DNA from: Dysgonomonas sp. BGC7
GTDB lineage: Bacteria > Bacteroidota > Bacteroidia > Bacteroidales > Dysgonomonadaceae
Assembly: GCF_001261735.1 (NCBI RefSeq)
Contig: NZ_CVRP01000006.1
Location: 1 to 64,000, forward strand
DNA: 64,000 nt
Reading direction: 5' to 3'
The position numbers and the translations under genes were made by a program. A model generated the notes under the pieces. The model saw only the letters and a program-made list of their open reading frames with translations, ran no database searches and had not been told where the DNA came from. The first letter of the stretch is position 1. Each line of letters starts with the position of its first letter. This document shows, piece after piece, positions 9,775 through 17,989 of the stretch.

Positions 9775-10914
9775 ATGAAAATAAGAATTTTAAATATATC
9801 GTTTTTATTTATTGCATTATCCATTTTTTCCTCTGGATGCAGTGACTGGACAGAAGAAAAATCTATTAATGATACAGATTTGAATTCAACAATAAAAACC
9901 GATGAATATTATGCTGCACTTAGAGCTTGGAAAAATACACCAAATCTACCTCAGGTATTTGTCTGGTTCGATAACTGGACAGGAACATCTCCAACCGGAG
10001 AGAATAGTTTGAGAGGGTTGCCCGACTCCGTAACTATCGCATCTAACTGGGGCGGACATCCAAAATTTGAGTTGAGTGCAGACCGCAAAGCTGATATGGA
10101 ATATGTGCAAAGAGTAAAAGGAACAAAGGTTGTAGTAACTTTATTCTCGGCAAAGGTAGGTGATGACATGCCTTGGGATGATATCTATAATATAGGGAAC
10201 AGTAGTGACGAAACCCTAGTTAGACCGGCTATAAGGAAATATGCTGAAGCAATTTATGATGCAGTAGTCGCCTCGGGATATGACGGATATGATTGGGATT
10301 ATGAACCTCAGGGAGGAGGTGAATCCTCTGCTTACCTCTGGAAAAACAAAGTACAAAGGACAATCTTTGTTGAAGAACTTGGTTATTGGTTTGGATTAGG
10401 TTCTCAAAGGACTGATCGAGATGGCAGAAAACCGGCAAAGCCGGGATTACTATTTCTTGTTGACGGAGAAATAGGAATCAGAGGTCGTATGGATAAAGAT
10501 TGGGAATCGCAATATATTGATTATTTTGTATTACAAGCCTATGGAGGAATGTCTAATAGCCGTATGGCAGGAGTAATTGTAGATATGAGTGAACACATTG
10601 CTGCCGGAAGAATCACAGCGACAGAAGTTGTGCGCAGAACAATAATCACAGAAAACTTCGAATCATATGCTAATACCGGAGGTGGATTTTTGAATATGTC
10701 AAGATACATATATAAAGCTCAATATGAAGGAGAAGAAATTGATCAACAAATTGGAGGCTGCGGTTTATATCGTTCCGGATTCGATTACATCCCTAAAGGA
10801 AAAGGAGACTATGATGGATCACCTGAATATTATTTCCTGCGTCAGGGAATCACAAATATATACAGGACTTTCTACGAAAGACAGAATCCTGCACCTGAAT
10901 CTGAACAACCATAA
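9775..10914 (+). CDS. GH18 family lipoprotein, probable endo-beta-N-acetylglucosaminidase
   Basis: A 379-residue lipoprotein (lipobox SSGC, Cys22). The GH18 signature DGxDxDxE is present as DGYDWDYE at residues 170-177, with Glu177 the expected acid. Other family features are VVVTLFSAKVGDDMP in the barrel and YFVLQAYGG near the end. Stand-alone GH18 lipoproteins directly after SusC/SusD in Bacteroidales commonly are endo-beta-GlcNAcases that cut the chitobiose core of N-glycans. The neighbouring GH92 supports mannose-rich N-glycans. A chitinase is the alternative. Confidence 0.88.
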   Translation: MKIRILNISFLFIALSIFSSGCSDWTEEKSINDTDLNSTIKTDEYYAALRAWKNTPNLPQVFVWFDNWTGTSPTGENSLRGLPDSVTIASNWGGHPKFELSADRKADMEYVQRVKGTKVVVTLFSAKVGDDMPWDDIYNIGNSSDETLVRPAIRKYAEAIYDAVVASGYDGYDWDYEPQGGGESSAYLWKNKVQRTIFVEELGYWFGLGSQRTDRDGRKPAKPGLLFLVDGEIGIRGRMDKDWESQYIDYFVLQAYGGMSNSRMAGVIVDMSEHIAAGRITATEVVRRTIITENFESYANTGGGFLNMSRYIYKAQYEGEEIDQQIGGCGLYRSGFDYIPKGKGDYDGSPEYYFLRQGITNIYRTFYERQNPAPESEQP

Positions 10915-10947
10915 AGATTTGTATTGATAACTTGTAAAAAGAATAAT

Positions 10948-12093
10948 ATGAAATATATATATATATTATGTTTTAATATCGCATTACTAGGCATTCTGTT
11001 TACCGGATGCAATAATGCTGAATATGATGAAAAAGATAATAGCATTTATATGTCTGATGCTGCATCATCCACTAAGTCTATAACTTTAACGATGGATAAT
11101 GGAGTAGATATAAATATAAATGTACGTTTGGCAAAAGCAATAAATTCGGATGTAGAAGTAGAGATCAAACTAAATCCTACATTGCTCGATTCTTATAATG
11201 AACAAAATAGTAGTGAATATCATCCTGTTCCTAACTTCCAACTACCTACAGGTGCAAAAGTTGTAATTCCAGCGGGAGAGCTAGGTGCTGTATATAAAAT
11301 TAGCGTTGAAGATTTTGAAACTGAAGGAAAGCAATATGCACTTGGAGTAGAATTGGGTAATGTAGTAAAAGGCAGTATAGAAAAATCTGCTGCCATGTCT
11401 AAATTCATCTACCTATTATCAAAGCCACTAAATGTTTCTGTTCCTATAATGAAGGGTGTTAATGGAGGTATGGTTAAAGCAGACCCGGAAACAAACTGGG
11501 GTATTACTACCTCACAATGGAGCTTAGAATGTTGGGCCCGTATGTCAGCATACAGTAAAAACAATCAGGCAATTTTTAACACAGGAAGTAGCGACCATGA
11601 AATATATATTCGATTTGGTGATGCAAATAAACCATATAACTACCTACAAATAAAAACATTAAAAGGGCAAGTACAAACACCAAGTAATCTCGTTGCTAAT
11701 AAGTGGTATCATTGGGCTTTCGTATATGATGGAACGACACTCAAAATATTCCAGAATGGAGAAGAAATCGTTAAATTTGATCCTCCGGCTCCAATTGGAG
11801 GAGCTGTACGCTTCGATTTCTTACAAATGATTTCAAGTGGTGCGACTTATTTTCCTGATAGATGTGCTATGAGTCAGGTACGCCTATGGAAAACAGCTAT
11901 AACGCAAAATCAAATAAAGAACAACATGATTTATTCTGTTGACCCAAAGAATCCGGATCTTATCCTATATATACCAATGGACGAAGGTGAAGGCAGTAGT
12001 TTCTCTGATATTACGGGTAATGGACATAATGCCGTAGCTAGTAGCGGAATATTACAAGGATGGGAGCACAATATTCGCTTCGATCAACAATAA
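10948..12093 (+). CDS. DUF1735/LamG-like surface glycan-binding lipoprotein
   Basis: A 381-residue lipoprotein starting MKYIYILCFN with lipobox FTGC (Cys21). An in-frame TTG 24 bases upstream is a weaker start. Residues about 35-165 match the DUF1735-type beta-sandwich of Bacteroidales surface proteins (DVEVEIKLNPTLLDSYNEQN, VVIPAGELGAVYKISVE). Residues about 175-380 are a concanavalin A/LamG-like jelly roll (WSLECWARMSAYSKNNQAIF, WYHWAFVYDGTTLKIFQNGE, MSQVRLWKTAITQNQI). It lies in the GH18 operon and probably holds the glycoprotein substrate at the cell surface. Confidence 0.87.
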   Translation: MKYIYILCFNIALLGILFTGCNNAEYDEKDNSIYMSDAASSTKSITLTMDNGVDININVRLAKAINSDVEVEIKLNPTLLDSYNEQNSSEYHPVPNFQLPTGAKVVIPAGELGAVYKISVEDFETEGKQYALGVELGNVVKGSIEKSAAMSKFIYLLSKPLNVSVPIMKGVNGGMVKADPETNWGITTSQWSLECWARMSAYSKNNQAIFNTGSSDHEIYIRFGDANKPYNYLQIKTLKGQVQTPSNLVANKWYHWAFVYDGTTLKIFQNGEEIVKFDPPAPIGGAVRFDFLQMISSGATYFPDRCAMSQVRLWKTAITQNQIKNNMIYSVDPKNPDLILYIPMDEGEGSSFSDITGNGHNAVASSGILQGWEHNIRFDQQ

Positions 12094-12144
12094 ATACAAG
12101 ATTTATTTGACCTTTTTAGGTTAACTAAGTAACTTTAAAGTCTA

Positions 12145-12179
12145 AAGAGAGCGGCTTCCGCCGCTCTCTTTGTCTTTTT
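12145..12179 (+). terminator. Strong terminator ending the SusC-SusD-GH18-LamG transcript
   Basis: An 11-bp perfect GC-rich stem (AAGAGAGCGGC/GCCGCTCTCTT) with a TTCC tetraloop is followed by TGTCTTTTT. It splits the locus into two transcription units, or attenuates read-through into the DUF4838 and GH92 genes. Confidence 0.9.
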
Positions 12180-12211
12180 CAATAAAAAGTATAAATAATC
12201 TAATAACAAAG

Positions 12212-14431
12212 ATGAAACATAAGAAGCAACTTTTTTCTTTTATATTAGTATTTCTGAGCCTAAGTATATCAAATATAAATGCTCAAACTACTGTACAAAA
12301 TGGAAAGCCAAAAGGGCGGATTATTATTACAACCAATAGTATCCCTGAGAAGAAAGCAGCAGAATTATTACAAGATTTTCTACAACGTATAAGTGGAACT
12401 AAGCTACATATAGTAGAGAATATAACTCCCAATAGAGGTGATATTGTAATTGGTAATGAAAATCAGAACAAATCTGTATTTACAAAAGACTTGACCGAAG
12501 ACGGATTTCGCATAACTAACTCAGATGGTATATTACACATTGTATCAGGAGGAGGTAATGGTTCTATCTATGGAGTAGTTACCCTTCTCGAACGCTTTTT
12601 AGGAGTTGGATATTGGGGCGAACATGAATATTCTTTTCAACCTCAAAAAACAATAACTTTTCCTTCTATAGACATAGCTGAAAATCCGGCTTTCAGATAT
12701 AGACAAAGTCAGAATTATGCATTAGCGACTGACTCTATATACAAACTATGGAACAGATTAGAAAGTCCGGACGAAGTATTCGCTGCTGATTATTGGGTAC
12801 ATACATTCGACAGACTACTTCCATCTGAAAAATATGGAAAAGAGCATCCCGAATATTATTCTTTCTTTAATGGAAAACGTCATCCGGGGAAGGCTAGCCA
12901 GTGGTGTTTGACCAATCCTGAGGTATTGGAAATAGTAACAGCTAAACTCGATTCTATATTTAAGGCCAACCCTCAAAAGCATATAATATCAGTGAGCCAG
13001 AATGATGGAAACTATACTAACTGCCAATGCGAAAAATGTAAAGCGATAGACGAACATGAAGGGGCATTGTCTGGAAGCCTTATACACTTCATAAATAAAT
13101 TGGCTGATCGATTTCCTGAGAAAGAAATATCTACCCTCGCCTATCTATATACAATGAAACCGCCAAAACATGTAAAACCTCGGCCAAATGTCAACATCAT
13201 GCTCTGTAGTATTGATTGCGACCGCGAAGTAACATTAACAGAAAATGCTTCGGGCAGAGAATTTGTAAAAGCGATGGAAGGCTGGAGCCGAATTTCAGAT
13301 AATATATTTGTTTGGGATTATGGCATCAACTTTGATAATTATCTAGTTCCATTTCCAAACTTCCACATATTAAGAGAAAATATTCGCCTTTTCAAAAAAA
13401 ATCATGCTACAATGCATTTTTCGCAAATAGCAAGTAATCTAGGAGGTGATTTTGCTGAAATGCGCACTTGGCTTGTATCCAAACTTATGTGGAACCCACA
13501 AGCCGACACAGACTCTCTGCAAAATGTATTTCTAAAAGGCTATTATGGAGATGCTGCTCCATACTTATACCGCTATATAAAGATAATGGAAGGAGCTCTA
13601 ATAGGTAGTGGTCAAAGGCTTTGGATATACGATTCGCCGGTTTCTCACAAGTACGGAATGCTAAAACCTGAACTAATGAGACGTTATAATATACTTTTCG
13701 ACAAGGCTGAACAGGCTGTAGCAAATGACAGCACTTATCTAGCCAGAGTACAAAGGTCTCGTCTGCCTATCCAATATTCCGAATTGGACATTGCCCGCTC
13801 GGAAAGTAATATGGATGTAGAAGATATAATAAAAAAGCTAGATCTATTTGAACAAAGAGTCAAGTTATTCAATGTTCCTACCTTAAATGAACGTAACAAT
13901 TCTCCTATAGAATATTGCAACCTTTACAGAAGCCGATATATACCAAAAGAAGAGAATACCATATCCAGAGGAGGAAAAATATCTTATATAGTACCACCTA
14001 CCGGAAAATATGCAGAAGTCGGAAAAAATACATTGACGGACGGACTATATGGCGGTGCAACATTTGTTGAAGGATGGGTTGGCTGGGAAGGTATTGATGG
14101 TTCTTTCATTCTGGATTTAGGGGAGCAGAAAGAATTTAATACTATCCAAACAGATTTTTTACATCAGCTTGGTGCGTGGGTGCTTCAACCTACAAATGTA
14201 ACCTACTCAATATCTGATGATGGAGTAGATTTTAAAGAAGTGAAATCGTTAGATAACCCTGAAGATCGGGATGTAAAAATAAAGTTTGTAGATATTACAT
14301 ATACAAGCGAAAAACTAATGAAAGCCCGATATATAAAAGCTGATATTACCGGAACAAAAACATGTCCGCACTGGCATTACGGTGTAGGACATCCATGTTG
14401 GTTCTTTATTGACGAAATTGTAGTAAAATAG
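12212..14431 (+). CDS. DUF4838 family secreted glycosidase-like protein with C-terminal F5/8-type domain
   Basis: A 739-residue protein starting MKHKKQLFSF; a longer frame begins inside the terminator and is rejected. The signal peptide ends near NINA-Q. Residues about 30-145 resemble the alpha/beta N-terminal domain of GH20/GH67-type enzymes (AAELLQDFLQRISGTKL, GSIYGVVTLLERFLG). Residues about 150-470 form the DUF4838 TIM-barrel region (SVSQNDGNYTNCQCEKCKAI, STLAYLYTMKPPKHV). About 590-735 is an F5/8 type C-like domain (DGSFILDLGEQKEFNTIQTD). From memory, the endo-beta-GlcNAcases of family GH163 were defined from DUF4838 proteins. That would suit this N-glycan locus, but subfamily membership is inferred. 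Confidence 0.8.
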   Translation: MKHKKQLFSFILVFLSLSISNINAQTTVQNGKPKGRIIITTNSIPEKKAAELLQDFLQRISGTKLHIVENITPNRGDIVIGNENQNKSVFTKDLTEDGFRITNSDGILHIVSGGGNGSIYGVVTLLERFLGVGYWGEHEYSFQPQKTITFPSIDIAENPAFRYRQSQNYALATDSIYKLWNRLESPDEVFAADYWVHTFDRLLPSEKYGKEHPEYYSFFNGKRHPGKASQWCLTNPEVLEIVTAKLDSIFKANPQKHIISVSQNDGNYTNCQCEKCKAIDEHEGALSGSLIHFINKLADRFPEKEISTLAYLYTMKPPKHVKPRPNVNIMLCSIDCDREVTLTENASGREFVKAMEGWSRISDNIFVWDYGINFDNYLVPFPNFHILRENIRLFKKNHATMHFSQIASNLGGDFAEMRTWLVSKLMWNPQADTDSLQNVFLKGYYGDAAPYLYRYIKIMEGALIGSGQRLWIYDSPVSHKYGMLKPELMRRYNILFDKAEQAVANDSTYLARVQRSRLPIQYSELDIARSESNMDVEDIIKKLDLFEQRVKLFNVPTLNERNNSPIEYCNLYRSRYIPKEENTISRGGKISYIVPPTGKYAEVGKNTLTDGLYGGATFVEGWVGWEGIDGSFILDLGEQKEFNTIQTDFLHQLGAWVLQPTNVTYSISDDGVDFKEVKSLDNPEDRDVKIKFVDITYTSEKLMKARYIKADITGTKTCPHWHYGVGHPCWFFIDEIVVK

Positions 14432-14460
14432 TATTTTTATATAATCAAAAACAAAGAAGT

Positions 14461-16689
14461 ATGAATATAAAAAGCTTAGCCTGTATAACTCTAGCAAGTT
14501 GCGCAATAATGATCTCCTGTGGTAAAAACGAACAGGAGCCCGTTCTGCAAAACCTCACTCAGTATGTAGACCCTTACATAGGAACCGGTGATCACGGACA
14601 TGTATTTGTGGGTGCTAATGTACCATTCGGACTTGTACAGCTCGGACCAACCAACATTACTGAAGGCTGGGACTGGGTATCGGGATACCATATTTCCGAC
14701 TCCACTATATGGGGATTTACCCATATGCACCTCAGCGGAACAGGTATCGGAGACCTTTGCGATATTGCCTTCATGCCTGTGACAGGAAACCCGACTCTGG
14801 GCAAAGGTGTTATCACAGATCCAAACTCCGGGATGTATTCCCTTTTCAGCCACGAGAAAGAAACAGTTAAAGCAGGGTATTATGCTGTGCATTTGGACAG
14901 ATATAATATTGATGTAGAGTTGACAGCAACAAAACGTGTTGGTTTCCATAAATATACTTTCCCTGCTTCTGAGCAGGCTAAAGTAGTCATAGACCTGAAA
15001 AGTAAAATAAACTGGGACGAGCCCACAGACACATATATCATACAAGAAAATGATTCGACTGTTTCAGGATATCGCTATTCCAAAGGATGGGCTAACAACC
15101 AAAAAGTATATTTCACAGCTTCTTTTTCTAAGCCTATCAAACAATTTATAGTCTCTATGGGGCAGGATATAAAAGAAGGAACTGAACTTAAAGGTACAGG
15201 TGTGATAGGACAAGCATTGTTCGAAACAATGAAGGACAAAGAAGAGCTGTATGTGAAAGTAGCCTTATCTCCTGTAAGTATAGAAAATGCCAAGCTAAAC
15301 ATGAAAGCAGAACTTCCCGGATGGGATTTTGCTGCTACCATAACCGAAGCTGACAAGGCATGGAATCAGGAACTCAATAAGATACTTATACAAACTGATG
15401 ACAATGTCATTAAGAGGACATTCTATACGGCTCTTTATCACACGATGATAGCCCCTTCAGAATTCTGCGATGTAAACAACGATTATAGGGGAGCAGATGG
15501 ACAAATGCACACAGATGCCACATTTAAAAATTATACGACTTTCTCTCTCTGGGATACCTACAGAGCTGCTCATCCTCTGATGACCATCATACACCCCGAA
15601 AAGGTGAACGATATGATAAATACTATGCTGACAATATATAAACAGCAGGGAAAACTACCTGTATGGCACCTCGTGGGATGCGAAACGGACTGTATGGTAG
15701 GTAATCCGGGGATTTCTGTTGTAGCAGACGCCATATTAAAAGGATATGATGGGTTTGATCATAAACTGGCTTATGAAGCGATGAAGAAATCAGCAATGCT
15801 CGACGAACGGGGGCTTAATTATCTGAAAGAATACGGATATATTCCTTACGATAAAGAAGAGGAAGGATTATCTAAATGTATGGAGTATGCTATTGCAGAC
15901 TGGGCATTGGCTCAAGTGGCTCTCAAGATAGGAGAAACTCAGGATTATGAATATTTCCTCAAACGGAGTAAGGCTTATACCCACTACTTCGACAAGTCGA
16001 CAGGTTTTATGAGAGGGCTGTCTGCTGACGGAAAATTCAGATCGGGACTTAATCCTTTCGAGTCGGTACATCGTGAAAATGACTATACAGAAGGTAACGC
16101 ATGGCAATATACATGGCTGGTTCCTCACGACATAAAAGGATTGGTAGATCTGTTTGGCAGTAAAGAGGCTTTTGTTACAAAACTCGACTCATTGTTTATC
16201 GTTGAGGGAGCATTAGGAGCCAACGCATCACCTGATATTAGTGGTCTTATTGGACAATATGCGCATGGAAATGAACCAAGCCATCATATATTATACATAT
16301 ATCCGTATGTAAGCCAACAATGGAAAACTGCACAAAGAGTTAGACAAGTGCTTGCCGATCTATATCACGACAAGCCTGCGGGACTGTCGGGGAATGAAGA
16401 TGTAGGACAAATGTCTGCTTGGTATATACTCTCAGCTATGGGATTCTATCAGGTAGAACCGGCCGGAGGAAAATATATATTTGGAAGTCCGATCGTTGAT
16501 CAGGCCGAAATAAGAGTTAAAGACGGAAATATATTCAAAGTAATTGCCAAAAACAATAGCAAAGAGAATATATATATACAGTCCGTTACCCTCAATGGTA
16601 AACCTTATGACAAGTATTATATCGACTTTCAGGATATACAAAAAGGAGGTGTCTTAGAATTCCAAATGGGAAAGAATCCTAACTCATAA
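14461..16689 (+). CDS. GH92 family alpha-mannosidase lipoprotein
   Basis: A 742-residue lipoprotein (lipobox MISC, Cys20). GH92 hallmarks are VDPYIGTGDHGHVFVGANVP, PFGLVQLGPTN, GFTHMHLSGTG, TFSLWDTYRAAHPL, GNAWQYTWLVPHD, GNEPSHHILYIYP and GNEDVGQMSAWYILSAMGFY. Known members are calcium-dependent exo-alpha-mannosidases (mostly alpha-1,2, also 1,3 and 1,4) that trim high-mannose N-glycans or yeast mannan. It starts 29 bases after the DUF4838 gene and should trim mannose from glycans freed by the GH18 and DUF4838 enzymes. Confidence 0.96.
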   Translation: MNIKSLACITLASCAIMISCGKNEQEPVLQNLTQYVDPYIGTGDHGHVFVGANVPFGLVQLGPTNITEGWDWVSGYHISDSTIWGFTHMHLSGTGIGDLCDIAFMPVTGNPTLGKGVITDPNSGMYSLFSHEKETVKAGYYAVHLDRYNIDVELTATKRVGFHKYTFPASEQAKVVIDLKSKINWDEPTDTYIIQENDSTVSGYRYSKGWANNQKVYFTASFSKPIKQFIVSMGQDIKEGTELKGTGVIGQALFETMKDKEELYVKVALSPVSIENAKLNMKAELPGWDFAATITEADKAWNQELNKILIQTDDNVIKRTFYTALYHTMIAPSEFCDVNNDYRGADGQMHTDATFKNYTTFSLWDTYRAAHPLMTIIHPEKVNDMINTMLTIYKQQGKLPVWHLVGCETDCMVGNPGISVVADAILKGYDGFDHKLAYEAMKKSAMLDERGLNYLKEYGYIPYDKEEEGLSKCMEYAIADWALAQVALKIGETQDYEYFLKRSKAYTHYFDKSTGFMRGLSADGKFRSGLNPFESVHRENDYTEGNAWQYTWLVPHDIKGLVDLFGSKEAFVTKLDSLFIVEGALGANASPDISGLIGQYAHGNEPSHHILYIYPYVSQQWKTAQRVRQVLADLYHDKPAGLSGNEDVGQMSAWYILSAMGFYQVEPAGGKYIFGSPIVDQAEIRVKDGNIFKVIAKNNSKENIYIQSVTLNGKPYDKYYIDFQDIQKGGVLEFQMGKNPNS

Positions 16690-16708
16690 TAAGAAAAGCA
16701 AATAAGAG

Positions 16709-16746
16709 AATGCGTCTCGACTCACTATATTCGAGACGCATTTTTA
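16709..16746 (+). terminator. Terminator at the end of the N-glycan locus
   Basis: A 12-bp stem (AATGCGTCTCGA pairing with TCGAGACGCATT) with a 10-nt loop is followed by a T-run. Confidence 0.9.
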
Positions 16747-16808
16747 TTAAAGATGAGCGGAGTAAACAGCTTTTCGAAGATAGTTACCCGATAATAAGAA
16801 TTATTTTA

Positions 16809-16816
16809 TATTTTTG
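16809..16816 (+). promoter_or_regulatory. -7 box of the tRNA-Arg promoter
   Basis: TATTTTTG fits TAnnTTTG and lies 10 bases before the mature tRNA 5' end. The -33 element is not obvious. Confidence 0.5.
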
Positions 16817-16826
16817 TGTCGTTTTA

Positions 16827-16898
16827 GGTCCTGTAGTTTAATGGATAAAATAAAGGATTCCGGTTCCTTCGATGTGGGTTCGATTCCCGCCAGGATCA
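16827..16898 (+). tRNA. tRNA-Arg (anticodon CCG)
   Basis: A full cloverleaf can be folded. The acceptor is GGTCCTG/CAGGATC with one G-T pair, the D-arm GTTT/AAAT with GG in the loop, the anticodon stem AAGGA/TCCTT with loop TTCCGGT (anticodon CCG at 16860-16862), a 4-nt variable loop, and the T-arm GTGGG/CCCGC with loop TTCGATT. The discriminator is A, and CCA is not encoded in full. It reads CGG codons. Confidence 0.95.
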
Positions 16899-16915
16899 CA
16901 GATATATAAATAAAT

Positions 16916-16949
16916 CGACTGATTATATTGTTTATAATCAGTCGGTTTT
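16916..16949 (+). terminator. Terminator of the tRNA-Arg gene
   Basis: A 12-bp perfect stem (CGACTGATTATA/TATAATCAGTCG) with a 5-nt loop is followed by GTTTTC. Confidence 0.85.
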
Positions 16950-17244
16950 CTTTCAGGGGAGTTATGAGAGGTGTTATTTTAGTGAGAGCGTTTCAACTCA
17001 ATAAATCAGCCATTTGAAAAATATAGTTTATATAGTACAAAGGAAAGACCTTTAATTTGATTTTAAAGTTTTTTTCTATAAATATTTAATTTCAATTTGA
17101 TTAGGCTCATATCCTTCAAATGTTATCGATATATATTATAGTCCCTCCAAATAGAATTAATTTATCCTCTAATACGAGAAACACATTCAAATACAACTAA
17201 ATATCTACACAGCCACAATATAAACGATAGAAAATTATATTAAA
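16950..17244. other. AT-rich gap without a recognisable gene
   Basis: No credible open frame, RNA fold or promoter was recognised between the tRNA terminator and the terminator of the leftward lipoprotein gene. Confidence 0.6.
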
Positions 17245-17278
17245 TAAAAAAAAGCCATAATCCAATTAGATTACGGCT
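17245..17278 (-). terminator. Terminator of the small lipoprotein gene
   Basis: On the minus strand AGCCGTAATC pairs with GATTATGGCT (one G-T pair) and is followed by a long T-run. It lies 25 bases past the stop codon. Confidence 0.85.
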
Positions 17279-17303
17279 CTACAGTAAAATACTTCTTATT
17301 AAA

Positions 17304-17669
17304 TCACTTTTTTCCAGAAAATGTATAGTAATATCCCGAATTACTCGTTATCCTAACAGCATTATCGTTTACCATGAACTGAACATATGGAGAAGTCGCA
17401 ACAGACTGCCAAATACTTGCAGCAGAAGCTTCTATAGTAACATCAAACGGAGGTGGTACTTTACGTCCTGCTATATCTGAAAAGGTTAAAGTATAAGTGT
17501 TACCTTCTTTTTTGGTCACAACAAGACTCGTTTCTTTAGTATCTACAGTAATGTAGTTACCATAATAGGTTCCTGTAATATCAACCTTAGCTTTTTCATC
17601 ATCATCGCCACATGAAGACAGCATACTGAAACCTACAAATAGGCATAATGCAAAAATTAGTTTTTTCAT
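17304..17669 (-). CDS. Small lipoprotein, lipocalin-like beta protein of unknown function
   Basis: A 121-residue protein with a standard lipobox (MLSSC, Cys20) and an acidic DDDE stretch after the cysteine, a possible surface-export signal in Bacteroidota. The rest is beta-rich (ITGTYYGNYITVDTKETSLV, TYTLTFSDIAG), reminiscent of lipocalin-like Bacteroidales lipoproteins. It is monocistronic, with its own terminator. No function is assigned. Confidence 0.75.
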   Translation of the reverse strand: MKKLIFALCLFVGFSMLSSCGDDDEKAKVDITGTYYGNYITVDTKETSLVVTKKEGNTYTLTFSDIAGRKVPPPFDVTIEASAASIWQSVATSPYVQFMVNDNAVRITSNSGYYYTFSGKK

Positions 17670-17989
17670 AATTTTGTAAATTGTATTCGTTTTATCGTAT
17701 CAATATTAAAAACACTTGGTCTTTAATTATAAAAAACAAAAGTCATTATAATCATCACAACTTTTACAATAAAGAAGCAAATAAGGAAGCGCATAACAGC
17801 AAAAAATGATTTTTCGCAAAAAAATGCAATAAGCCATATTTAACAACAAACACTCCAACCATCTACAAAACAACTATTTGCTATTTAGATACACTCTTCT
17901 TGCGCAAAATACAATGTACATATTAGCAGGATCTCTATTATTATTATGATCTTTATATCCGATATCCAAACTTTATAAAAATTAACTTT
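17670..17989. other. Divergent intergenic region between the lipoprotein and TPR/AraC genes
   Basis: About 320 AT-rich bases that must hold two divergent promoters. No clear TAnnTTTG/TTTG pair was found on either strand, and no strong hairpin is seen. Confidence 0.5.

Noticed and set aside
12170-12211. Upstream start for the DUF4838 gene
   Set aside because: It begins inside the 12145-12179 terminator and adds 14 residues before a clear signal peptide at 12212.
14491-15356. Antisense frames within the GH92 gene
   Set aside because: They are shadows of a strongly conserved coding sequence.
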